From Actinocatenispora sp963805605 (GTDB lineage Bacteria > Actinomycetota > Actinomycetes > Mycobacteriales > Micromonosporaceae): a stretch of DNA of 64,000 nt. Below the pieces are notes generated by a model that searched no databases, was not told where the DNA came from, and was given only the letters and a program-made list of their open reading frames with translations. Location: positions 744,001 to 808,000 of the forward strand of contig CAWDUX010000003.1 in NCBI GenBank assembly GCA_963805605.1, in the 5' to 3' direction. Positions 34,184 through 42,434 of the stretch are shown in pieces; the first letter of the stretch is position 1, and every line of letters starts with the position of its first letter. Both the position numbers and the translations under genes were made by a program.

Positions 34184-34731
34184 TGGTCCAGCGGTCGGTT
34201 CTGCCAGTCGGCCATGCCCTCCATCACCTTGTCGGTGATCGTGGTGATGGTGGTCTTGGACACCTGGGCCCCGTAGATCTCGGCCAGGTGCGCGGAGATC
34301 TCCCCGTGGGTCAGGCCCTTCGCGGACAGCGACAGCACCATCTCGTCGACACCGGACAGGCGCCGCTGCCGCTTCTTGACGATCTGCGGCTCGAAGGTGC
34401 CGGCCACGTCCCGCGGGACGCTGACCTCGACCGGGCCCACGTCGGTGAGCACGGTCTTGGACCGGTTGCCGTTGCGGCTGTTCCCGGAGTTCTTCCCGGC
34501 CGGATCGTGCTTGTCATAGCCGAGATGGTCGGTGATCTCCCCGTCCAGGGCCGACTCCAGGACCCGCTTGGTCAGCTGCTGCAGCAGTCCGCCCTCACCA
34601 GTCAACTGCAGCCCCTCACTGCGGGCCCGATCCACCAACATCTCCACCAGCTGGTCGTCCCCGACCACATGCGCAGCCGAGGACCGCTCGGCCTCCTTCA
34701 CGGGCTCCAACTCGTCCTTGATCTCGTCCAC
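34184..34731 (-). pseudogene. IS256-family transposase, N-terminal fragment
   Basis: GTG 34731 has GGGAGAG upstream. The protein shows typical IS256 features: ALDGEITDHLGYDKHD, RNGNRSKTVLTDVGPVE and GVDEMVLSLSAKGLTHGEIS, ending at WQNRPLD, where the family normally continues to the first catalytic Asp. Here it runs straight into IS4 sequence, so all three catalytic acids are lost. The fused frame remains open for 351 codons, but the product cannot be a working transposase. Confidence 0.88.
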
Positions 34732-34841
34732 TTGACGTCTCTCCCTTGACTGGCAGATCCGCCGTTAGTTTTACAGTCCCGACGGTGACGATCACGCGAT
34801 GATCATACAGGAACAGTCAATTAGCCGAAGATCGATTTTGT

Positions 34842-35624
34842 TTAATTAGGGCCATAGGAGCCGTCGGGGTAGCGGGCCAGGATCGGCATTTTCCGGCTGT
34901 TTTTGAGTCTGATGAGGACGTCGGCTCCGGTGGCGGCGATGTCGCGGATCAGGTTTTGGGCGCCGAAGTTGCGGTCGCCCAGCAGGATCATTCCCGCGTG
35001 CAGGCTGCGTAGCAGTCGGGGCGTGTAGGTGGTCTCGCCGACGGTGGTGGGGCCGAACACCGCGTCGATGATGGTGCGGGTGCCGCAGGCCACCAGGGCC
35101 ACCAGGGCCACCAGCCGGATCTGCGGGTAGCCGGTGCCGCCATGGTTGCCCCGCTGCTTGGTGAAGCGGGTGAGGATGCGCGGGCTGTCGGGCACGGTCA
35201 TCGTGGTGCCGTCGATGGCGCATACCAGCAGACCCCGCCACCGGGTCGCACGCTGGGCGAGGATGGCTGCTGGGCCGCGGAGCAGGTCGAACAGCCACCG
35301 CAGCGGAGCGACCCCAACCCGGCGGCGGGCCTGGGACAAGCCGCTGTCGGTGGGTGTGGCGGTAGGCAGGTCCTCCAGCGCGGCGGTCAGCTTGCGCCAC
35401 ACACCCGAGTACCCGACTTCCGGGAACAGGCAGGCGGCCAGCAGCACATAGACCACGACCCGGGAAGGCAGATCCCGCAGACGAGACTGGGTGGTCCTGG
35501 TCGCTGTCAGGGCCTCATCGACCATCTCGAACGGGAGGTGCTGGGTGAGTTCACCGAGGTGGCCGGGAGCGTACCTGCCCTCGGCGACGGTGATAGCGCG
35601 GGTGATGACAGACTGTGTGTTCAA
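34842..35624 (-). pseudogene. IS4-family transposase, N-terminal fragment
   Basis: 260 residues from TTG 35624. VVYVLLAACLFPEVGYSGVW and the DGTTMTVPDS / GDRNFGAQNLI blocks are those of actinobacterial IS4 transposases and contain the first two catalytic Asp residues. The frame ends at YPDGSYGPN, right where it meets the IS256 left end (AT-rich 34800-34845). The catalytic Glu is on the separated C-terminal piece. Confidence 0.88.
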
Positions 35625-35678
35625 CGGAGTTTCTGCTATCAGGTGATCTTGGTCGACACCGTTCTAGCAGGAACTCCG
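35625..35678. promoter_or_regulatory. Fold-back hairpin at the IS4 transposase start
   Basis: CGGAGTTTCTGCTA (35625-35638) and TAGCAGGAACTCCG (35665-35678) are inverted repeats matching at 13 of 14 positions with a 26-nt loop, ending at the TTG start. Such a stem would hide the start from readthrough transcripts, a known way IS elements limit transposase synthesis. Confidence 0.5.
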
Positions 35679-35723
35679 TTGCCCGTTTCAGGGGGGTTGA
35701 CATACCGCCACTCGCGTTAACTA

Positions 35724-35740
35724 CACGGCCTTGGCGCTAG
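35724..35740. repeat. Right terminal inverted repeat of the IS4-type element
   Basis: CACGGCCTTGGCGCTAG, partner of 33705-33721 with one mismatch. Confidence 0.75.
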
Positions 35741-36014
35741 CCCGGTAGATTTTCGGCGGTTACCGGCGAACGACGGACGGTCCCGGTAATCGACGCGTAG
35801 CATCCCAGGTCAGGTCGGGCAGGACTTGACGGAGATCACCGCGCCGGAATTTGCCCGACCCGGCACCAGTGTCCCTAGACTTTTTCATGTTCAGCGCGGC
35901 GGGTGCCGGTCCGCTGTGCGCATCGGGTGCTGGCCGAGACGAGCACCCAACTCATCAATTTCCTGCCCTGCCAACGGTCGGGCCGGTGTCAGACCCTGCC
36001 CGCGTGAGGATCCG

Positions 36015-37427
36015 ATGTCTGCGACCATGCCGCGCTTCGACGTTCGGCAACTGCGCCGCGCCCGTAACGTCTGGGAGCGGGTACGCGAACGTGCCGCTGC
36101 CCACGCCGCGCAGGCCGAGCTCGAACCAGAGGAGGCGGCCAACGCCGCAACCTACCGGGCGATGGATCTGGCGCTGCGGGTGGGCGAGCTGCTGCTGGCC
36201 TCCGGGGAGGCCACCGAGAACGTCAGCGAGGCGATGCGCAGCCTCTCGGTCGCCTACGGTCTCCCGCGCAGTGAGGCGGCCGTCACCTTCACCGCGATCT
36301 CGCTGTCATGTGTACCGACCGACGGCGCACCGCCGGTCACCGGAGAACGCATGGTCCGCCGGCGACTGCCCGACTACGCCCGGCTGGTGGCCACCCACAA
36401 GCTGGTCGAGGACGCCGCGATCGGTCTGGTCGAACTCGACACCGCCTTCGAGCGGCTACGTGCCATCAAACGCAATCCTCCGCCGTACCCTGCCCTGCTG
36501 ATCACTCTGTCGCTGCCGTTGATCTCGGCCTCAGCCAGTGTGCTGGCCGGTGGTGGGCCCCTGGTGGCCACGATCGCCTTCCTGGCCACTCTCATCGCCG
36601 ACCGGGTCGCCGCGCTGCTCGGCCGGCGGGGAATCGCCGAGTTCTACCAGCAGGTCGCCGCAGCCGCGATCGGTTCGCTGATCGCGGTACTGCTGATCGC
36701 GACCGGGCTGCCGGTGCAGGGCTCCGCCGTGGTCACCGGTTCGATCATGGCGTTGCTTCCTGGCCGACCATTGGTGGCCAGCGTGCAGGACGGGATCTCC
36801 GGTGCCTTCGTCTCCTCCTCAGCCCGGCTGTTGGAGGTGTTCTTCATCGTGTCCGCGGTGGTCGCCGGGGTCGGAGTGACCGTGTACAGCGCGATCCGCC
36901 TCGGCCTTCCACTCAGCGTCGAGCAGCACACCGCGTCGCTCACCTCATTCTCGCCGCTGCAGATACTCGCCGCGGTGGCGATCTCGGTGACCTTCGCACT
37001 GTCGCTGGCAGTGCCGGTACGCGCGCTGCCCACCGCCGCAGTGGGCGGAGCGGTCATCTGGACGGGCTACGCCGCGCTGCGCACCGCCGCGGTGATGCCG
37101 GTACTCGCCGCCGGTGTCGCGGCGGCGGTGGTCGGGCTGGCCGCGCACCTGGTGGCGGCCCGGCACCGCTCGCCGGCTCTGCCGTACACAGTGCCGTTGA
37201 TCGCTCCGCTGCTGCCCGGAACGGCCCTGTACCGCGGTCTGCTGGAGATCGGTCACAACGACCTCAACCAGGGGCTGGTGAGCCTGTCCACCGCGATCGC
37301 CACCGCGTTCGCACTGGCCGCGGGCATCAGCCTGGGCGGTGAACTGATGCGGGCACGCGGGCGTGGTGGTGCGGTGAGCACCAGCCCTCGGCGCCGGCCC
37401 GCGGCCCGACCGACCCGGGGTTACTGA
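36015..37427 (+). CDS. thrE: ThrE-type threonine/serine exporter
   Basis: 470 residues from ATG 36015 with GAGGA seven bases upstream. The N-terminal part (about 45-190) has the cytoplasmic ThrE domain with GELLLASGEATENVSEAM. It is followed by roughly ten hydrophobic segments of the paired ThrE membrane domains, repeated around ALLITLSLPLISASAS and again from residue 315. In Corynebacterium this exports Thr and Ser. It has its own promoter region (35746-36014, with a possible TAGACT -10 near 35876) and is cut off from the NRPS cluster by the IS island, so a link to the cluster's Thr use is only a possibility. Confidence 0.88.
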   Translation: MSATMPRFDVRQLRRARNVWERVRERAAAHAAQAELEPEEAANAATYRAMDLALRVGELLLASGEATENVSEAMRSLSVAYGLPRSEAAVTFTAISLSCVPTDGAPPVTGERMVRRRLPDYARLVATHKLVEDAAIGLVELDTAFERLRAIKRNPPPYPALLITLSLPLISASASVLAGGGPLVATIAFLATLIADRVAALLGRRGIAEFYQQVAAAAIGSLIAVLLIATGLPVQGSAVVTGSIMALLPGRPLVASVQDGISGAFVSSSARLLEVFFIVSAVVAGVGVTVYSAIRLGLPLSVEQHTASLTSFSPLQILAAVAISVTFALSLAVPVRALPTAAVGGAVIWTGYAALRTAAVMPVLAAGVAAAVVGLAAHLVAARHRSPALPYTVPLIAPLLPGTALYRGLLEIGHNDLNQGLVSLSTAIATAFALAAGISLGGELMRARGRGGAVSTSPRRRPAARPTRGY

Positions 37428-37469
37428 TCGATCCTCAACGCACCGGGCCGATGGCACCGGTGGCAATCC

Positions 37470-38873
37470 TCAGGCCACCATGCTGCGTACCGATGCGGCC
37501 AGTTCAACCAGGCCGGCCTTGGCGTCAGTGAACAGCATGCTGGTGGCCGGCGCGGTGTAGAGCTCATTGTCGATCCCGGCGTACCCGTGACCCATCGAAC
37601 GTTTGATGACGATGATACTTCGGGCCCGGTCCACGTCCAGGATCGGCATACCCGAGACCGGATTGCCGGGACGGCGGGCGGCCGGGTTGGTCACATCGTT
37701 GGCGCCCACCACCAGCGCCACGTCGGCGAGCGGAAACTCCGGATTGATCTCCGCCATCTCCTTCAGCTGCGGATAGGGCACGTTGGCCTCGGCAAGCAGG
37801 ACGTTCATATGACCGGGCATCCTGCCGGCGACCGGGTGGATCGCGTAGCTGATCTCCACCCCACGCCCCGCCAGCAGCTCAGCCAACGCGCTCATCTCAT
37901 GCTGCGCCTGGGCGGCGGCCAGGCCGTAGCCGGGCACCACGATCACCTTGCGGGCGTAGCCGAGCTGGATCGCCGCATCCTCCACGGTGGTCCGGCGTAC
38001 CGGTGCACCGGAGGCGACCGCCGCCGGCGCACTCTCCCCGGTACCGAAGCCACCGACCATGATCGAGACGACGGAGCGGTTCATCGCATCCGCCATCAGC
38101 TTGGTCAGGATCGTGCCCGACGCACCGACCAGGGCACCAGCGATGATCAGGGCGGTGGAATCCAGTACGAAACCGGCCATCGCCACCGCGGTGCCGGTAA
38201 AGGCGTTGAGCAGTGAGATCACCACCGGCATGTCTGCCCCGCCGATGGGCAGCACCATCGCCACGCCGAAACCGAGGGCGGCGAGGATGACCAGCACCAG
38301 CACCAGCACGCTGGGCCGCAGCAGGAGCACCACCGCGCCGATGAGTACCACCGCGGTCAGCGCCGCGCTGAACAACCGGCGGCCCGCGAACAGAACCGGG
38401 TTGCCGGTCACCCATCCCTGCAGTTTGCCTGCCGCCAGTAGCGACCCGGTGAACGTGACCCCACCGATCACCACGTCCAGCAGGGTGCTGGCGGTGATAC
38501 GCGCCGGCACACTGCCGGTGCCCGCGAGACGCAGGTACTCGCTCACCGCCACCAGTGCCGCCGCGCCACCACCGACCGCGTTGAACAGGCTGACCAGCTG
38601 GGGCATCCCCGTCATCGGTACCCGCCGGGCCAGCAACGCGCCGCTCACACCGCCGCACAGTACGCCGACGACCAACAGCACCGGGCCGGCTGCGGAAGGG
38701 CGATCGAGGATCAGCCGGACCAGCGTGACCAGGACCGCCAGGGACATTCCGGCCGCGGACAGCAGATTGCCGCGTCGGGCGCCGGCCGGGGAGTTCATCA
38801 GGTGCAGGCCGAGTACGAAACTTGCCGAAGCGATCAGGTACCCGAGCCCGATCACCGTCTGCGTGACGCTCAT
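37470..38873 (-). CDS. pntB: NAD(P) transhydrogenase beta subunit
   Basis: 467 residues from ATG 38873. About nine membrane segments occupy residues 1-270 (VIGLGYLIASASFVLGL onward). Domain III, binding NADP(H), follows from about residue 290, with VPGYGLAAAQAQHEM, the signature VALVVGANDVTNPAA and RSMGHGYAGIDNEL. The complex couples proton entry to hydride transfer from NADH to NADP+, giving NADPH. The start overlaps the preceding gene by 4 bp (ATGA), so the three subunits form one operon. Confidence 0.95.
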   Translation of the reverse strand: MSVTQTVIGLGYLIASASFVLGLHLMNSPAGARRGNLLSAAGMSLAVLVTLVRLILDRPSAAGPVLLVVGVLCGGVSGALLARRVPMTGMPQLVSLFNAVGGGAAALVAVSEYLRLAGTGSVPARITASTLLDVVIGGVTFTGSLLAAGKLQGWVTGNPVLFAGRRLFSAALTAVVLIGAVVLLLRPSVLVLVLVILAALGFGVAMVLPIGGADMPVVISLLNAFTGTAVAMAGFVLDSTALIIAGALVGASGTILTKLMADAMNRSVVSIMVGGFGTGESAPAAVASGAPVRRTTVEDAAIQLGYARKVIVVPGYGLAAAQAQHEMSALAELLAGRGVEISYAIHPVAGRMPGHMNVLLAEANVPYPQLKEMAEINPEFPLADVALVVGANDVTNPAARRPGNPVSGMPILDVDRARSIIVIKRSMGHGYAGIDNELYTAPATSMLFTDAKAGLVELAASVRSMVA

Positions 38874-39181
38874 GCCCGCTCCCCACGGCGGGGTTGCGGT
38901 GCTCTGGTCCGGAACATCTCCAGCATCCGGTCGGTGACCAGGTAGCCGCCGACGACGTTCGCGGTGGCGAACGCGGCCGCGACCGCGACCAGCAGGTACT
39001 GGGCGGTGCCCTGCGCGGACCCGGCGATGATCATGACGCCGATCAGGATGATGCCGTGGATGGAGTTGGCACCGGACATCAGCGGGGTGTGCAGGGTCGC
39101 TGGTACCTTGCTGATCACCTCGAAGCCCACCAGGACCGCGAGTACGAAGACCGTGAGATCTGTCAGCAGAGCCGCACTCAC
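38870..39181 (-). CDS. pntAB: NAD(P) transhydrogenase alpha subunit, membrane part
   Basis: 103 residues from GTG 39181, with three hydrophobic helices, including FVLAVLVGFEVISKVPATLH and IILIGVMIIAG. This is the short alpha-2 subunit found where the transhydrogenase alpha chain is split, as in Rhodospirillum. Both ends overlap their neighbours by 4 bp. Confidence 0.93.
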   Translation of the reverse strand: MSAALLTDLTVFVLAVLVGFEVISKVPATLHTPLMSGANSIHGIILIGVMIIAGSAQGTAQYLLVAVAAAFATANVVGGYLVTDRMLEMFRTRAPQPRRGERA

Positions 39182-40308
39182 CGGGGCTCACCTCCACTCA
39201 GTCGCGGGTCCCGGCCGTCGAGCAGGGCGAGCACGCCGGCGGTGATCTCGTCCTCGGTGTCCAGTCGTAGTTCCCCGTCGCAGAGCTGGTGCTCGAGCAG
39301 CGCGACGACGTTACGGGCGTAGGCCGTGGAGGCCGCCGGCGCCATCGTCGAGGCGAGGTTCCCGGCACCGATGATCGACACCGAGTTGTCGGTCACCACG
39401 GTCTGGTCCGGTACGGAGAGCGCGACGTTGCCGCCCAACGGACCCGCCGCCAGGTCGACGATGACCGAACCTGGTCGCATCGCTTTCACCGCCTCTTCGC
39501 CGACCAGCAACGGCGGTGGGCGGCCCGGTACCTGGGCGGTGGTGATGACCACGTCGTGCCGGGCGATCTGACCGGCGAGCTGCTCCTGCTGTGCGTGTCG
39601 CTCCGCATCGGTCAACGCCCGGGCGTAGCCACCGCCGCCGGCACCGCTCTCGACCGCGTCGAGATCCAGGAAACTGGCCCCGACGGAGCGGACCTGGTCT
39701 CGGGTCTCTGGGCGCACGTCGTAGGCCCGGACCACCGCGCCCAGCCGCCGGGCCGTGCCGATCGCCTGGAGACCGGCGACCCCGGCGCCCAGCACCAGCA
39801 CCTCGGCCGGCGGCGCCGTGCCGGCCGCGGTGATCAGCATCGGGAAGTAGCGGGGGTACGCCGCCGCAGCCACCAACGCCGCCTGGTAGCCGGCTACGTT
39901 GGCCTGCGAGGACAGCGCATCCATGCTCTGCGCCCGACTCAATGTGCGGGGCACTCCGGACAGGGTCAGCAGCGTGCCCCCGGCGGCCGCGAGATCCGCG
40001 ACGATCTGCGGGTACGCCGCGGCCGGCCACAGCACCACCTGGACCTGACCGGACGGGGGTGGCTGTGGTGGCGGTTCACCGGGTGCACCCACCGTCAGCA
40101 GGATCTCGGCGGTGGCGTGCAGTTCGGTACGGGTCAGTACCCGGGCACCGGCCTCGGTGTAGTCGTCGTCGCTGAAGTGCGCGGCCACACCCGCACCCCG
40201 CTCGATGAGCACCTCGACTGCCAGGGCGGCCAGCCGTGGTACCGCTGCGGGAACGAGCGCCACGCGCCGTTCGCCCGGGGCCGTCTCTCGTACCACACCG
40301 ATCCGCAC
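39178..40308 (-). CDS. pntAA: NAD(P) transhydrogenase alpha subunit, NAD-binding part
   Basis: 376 residues from GTG 40308 with GGAGG six bases upstream. The N-terminus has the alanine-dehydrogenase/PntA pattern RIGVVRETAPGERRVALVP. The NAD-binding fold shows VLVLGAGVAGLQAIGTARRLGA near residue 165 and EAVKAMRPGSVIVDLA later. It is the first gene of the operon. The 216-bp region upstream carries a 16-bp imperfect palindrome at 40419-40434. Confidence 0.95.
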   Translation of the reverse strand: MRIGVVRETAPGERRVALVPAAVPRLAALAVEVLIERGAGVAAHFSDDDYTEAGARVLTRTELHATAEILLTVGAPGEPPPQPPPSGQVQVVLWPAAAYPQIVADLAAAGGTLLTLSGVPRTLSRAQSMDALSSQANVAGYQAALVAAAAYPRYFPMLITAAGTAPPAEVLVLGAGVAGLQAIGTARRLGAVVRAYDVRPETRDQVRSVGASFLDLDAVESGAGGGGYARALTDAERHAQQEQLAGQIARHDVVITTAQVPGRPPPLLVGEEAVKAMRPGSVIVDLAAGPLGGNVALSVPDQTVVTDNSVSIIGAGNLASTMAPAASTAYARNVVALLEHQLCDGELRLDTEDEITAGVLALLDGRDPRLSGGEPR

Positions 40309-40418
40309 GCCAGCCTCCGATCACCGGACGACACCCGGTCGGAGCGAGCCGTCCGGGCCACGAGGGCAGGAGCTGTCCCACCACCGGAGCAGTTGCACCC
40401 TCGGCAGGACCACGAATG

Positions 40419-40434
40419 CGTAACGCTTGTCACG
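40419..40434. promoter_or_regulatory. Imperfect palindrome upstream of the transhydrogenase operon
   Basis: CGTAACGCTTGTCACG is an inverted repeat broken at the centre and at one symmetric pair, 111 bp before the pntAA start. It could be an operator; the neighbouring LuxR-type gene ends at 40525 and may or may not act here. Confidence 0.25.
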
Positions 40435-40524
40435 CTATCGTCATCATGGGTGTTTGTGCGAGCCCCGACACGGATGTGCTCTGATCCGGCCACGGGCGCT
40501 CCGGCTGTCCCGGCCCTCGCGCCG

Positions 40525-41094
40525 CTACTCGACGAGGCCGGCGCGCAGCGCCATCGCCACCGCCTGGGTGCGTCGCCGGGCGCCGAGCTTCGCGTAGAGC
40601 CGGCGTACGTGTGTCTTGACCGTGTCCGGCCCGATGCCGAGCACACCGGCTATCTCCTCGTTGGTGGAGCCGTCGCACAGTTGCCGGAGTACCTGCTCCT
40701 CGCGTCCGGTGAGGCGCACCGGTAGGACGAGCCGGCGGACCGCCGGGCGCAGTTCGCCGGTGGCCGCCCCGGCTACTGCGGTGAGCAGCAGATCGCCGTC
40801 CCGGCCCACGTCGACGACCACGACGGTGGTGGACGGTCGGCGCCGCGCGCCCAGGACGCCGATCGGGTCGGCGGAGAACCGCCGGTCGACCAGCACCACA
40901 TCGGCTGGCTGCCGCGCGTAGGAGAGCATCGCCTGGCGTGGCGTGGTGGCGAGCCGCACGAGGTGGCGGCGACCGAGGCAGCTCGCCTGCTCGGCGAGAA
41001 GTTGCGCCACGGGCCCGGGCGGCACGCAGGCGAGCACGGTACGGATCAGGCCCGGTACGAGTGGCTCGGGTCTGGCTGGGCTGGTGGTGCCCAT
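40525..41094 (-). CDS. LuxR-family transcriptional regulator with degenerate receiver-like domain
   Basis: 189 residues from ATG 41094, chosen for AGAGGAGAGG just upstream. The C-terminal LuxR helix-turn-helix runs from LTGREEQVLRQLCDG to VKTHVRRLYAKLGAR (about 125-180). The N-terminal 110 residues have receiver-like alternation (DVVLVDRRF near residue 70), but I cannot place a full phospho-acceptor set, so it may be an orphan or atypical regulator. No sensor kinase is adjacent. The target is unknown; the closest candidates are the transhydrogenase operon downstream and itself. Confidence 0.85.
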   Translation of the reverse strand: MGTTSPARPEPLVPGLIRTVLACVPPGPVAQLLAEQASCLGRRHLVRLATTPRQAMLSYARQPADVVLVDRRFSADPIGVLGARRRPSTTVVVVDVGRDGDLLLTAVAGAATGELRPAVRRLVLPVRLTGREEQVLRQLCDGSTNEEIAGVLGIGPDTVKTHVRRLYAKLGARRRTQAVAMALRAGLVE

Positions 41095-41814
41095 GGTTGC
41101 CTCTCCTCTGGCGGCGCGGACAGCGTCCGGCAGCCGTTGAACGCTTCGCGCCACCACGCGGTGCGCGCCTGGTGGTGCCGGTGGTCGCCGCGTCTCGTTC
41201 CGGGCGTACGCGCGATGTTGGCCGGAGGCGGTCGAACCGGCCGTGGTGGGGGCCTCAGGTGGACGGCACCAGTGCAATTCCGGGCGGTGAATGCGTCACG
41301 GGGGCCGGGCGCCATGGCCCTCTGCAACATGCACAACGCAAATGGTTACACGCCAGTTACGGGTCAGATGCCTTACCTTCACCCCGCAGGGGAGTGACGT
41401 CGCAGGAATCACCCATCGGCACAGCGCGGCACACCGCGACCAACGACAGCCGAACAGGACAGACCCGCTGCCTCGACACGATGCGCGATCCCATGACATC
41501 CCCCGCAGGACACAGGAGCGATGGGCCGACAGACCGACAGCATGACACTCGCCAGTCGTTTCGGCAGGCTCCCCGACGACACAGAGAGTGCCACCGGTCG
41601 CAACACATGGCAAGGGACGAGATACTGTGAGCCGGCACAACCTAGACGAACAGTGACGACAGCCAGCAGGTGCGCACACCGGACCAGTCTGGCCATCATC
41701 TGACGTGGGGCGCCTTATGTGCCGACGGAAGCTGCCGCCTCACACACCGGCCCGGATTGGACGATCCCGTCACGGAGCCACGACACTGCGGACCACCGGC
41801 AGGAGGAGAACGCG
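41095..41814. other. 720-bp region without a supported gene
   Basis: Short frames exist on both strands, but none has a good ribosome site, recognisable residues or consistent codon use. It must contain promoters for the LuxR-type gene and for the small gene at 41815. A small inverted repeat CCCCGCAGGGG occurs near 41383. I see no tRNA or known riboswitch. Confidence 0.4.
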
Positions 41815-41979
41815 ATGAGTGAGGGCGCTTACATACCTCCGCCGTTGCGGGAGGCGACCGGCCCGGGCACCGTTGCGGTGCTCATCGAGGCCAACGATCG
41901 TCTTCAGCAGGTCCGCTCGCTGTTGGCAGCAGCGGTCTCACCGCAGCGGAGCCGCCCGGCGCGGCACCTGTCCCCCTGA
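41815..41979 (+). CDS. Small 54-residue protein of unknown function
   Basis: ATG 41815 follows a perfect AGGAGG (41801-41806) with eight-base spacing, which makes translation likely. The product starts MSEGAYIPPPLREATG, has a short helical middle (AVLIEANDRLQQVRSLLAAA) and a basic tail ending RPARHLSP. It has no Cys, signal peptide or membrane helix, so it does not look like a lanthipeptide or secreted peptide precursor. It stands alone between two long non-coding stretches, upstream of the exopolysaccharide locus. Confidence 0.6.
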   Translation: MSEGAYIPPPLREATGPGTVAVLIEANDRLQQVRSLLAAAVSPQRSRPARHLSP

Positions 41980-42434
41980 CCGGGTGCCGGGCGATCCATC
42001 GGATCAGCGGTCGACGGCAGGCCAGGGGCACCGGCAGAACAGTCGACGGTGCCATTCGAGGGTGAGCGGCGGGCCTGCAGCGCGCTGCTGGGGCTCGGGT
42101 CGACGGTGGCGGTCCTCTCGCCGGCCACACTGCGGTCCCGATCGCGGCGCAGGCCCGGGCCATCGCCGCGCAGGACGATCCGCGATGATTCCCGCCCTGT
42201 CGGAGCTTCGTCTGCTGGCCTGATCCACAGCCACCGCGCGCCGATCGGCGCATATCGGGGCACTCAGACCGGACGGTTCACCGGTACGTGGCCGCCACCT
42301 CCACCGTTCGGTCAGAACCTGCTCATGACGTTTGGGTTCCGCGCACAGATTGCGTACGATTCGACCACGTTGCGCTACAGATACCGGACGCTCCGTCTGT
42401 CCTAATACCCGGGCATAGCGGACAAGGAGACCAT
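41980..42434. other. 455-bp region upstream of the phosphoglycosyl transferase gene
   Basis: No coding feature is convincing. It likely holds the promoter of the gene at 42435; a possible -10 TACAGAT lies near 42376, with no strong -35. AAGGAGA at 42424-42430 is that gene's ribosome site. Confidence 0.35.

Larger units (their letters stand above)
33697..35745 (-). mobile_element. Decayed IS4-type element interrupted by an IS256-type fragment
   Basis: Imperfect terminal inverted repeats (33705-33721 and 35724-35740, 16 of 17 matching) bound about 2 kb. Inside, on the minus strand, are an IS4-family transposase N-terminus (34842-35624), the N-terminal third of an IS256-family transposase (34184-34731) and an IS4-family C-terminus (33744-34183). 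About 90 residues of the IS4 middle, containing part of its catalytic region, and about 220 residues of the IS256 C-terminus are gone, as expected for insertion followed by a deletion joining the two. It separates the NRPS cluster from the ThrE gene. Confidence 0.85.

Noticed and set aside
33676..34731. A single intact 351-residue transposase
   Set aside because: It is a fusion of the IS256 N-terminus to an IS4 C-terminus that soon goes out of frame, lacking a complete catalytic triad of either family.
41095..42434. tRNA, riboswitch or CRISPR in the long gap
   Set aside because: No cloverleaf with a TTCGA-type arm, known riboswitch core or regular repeat could be recognised by eye.
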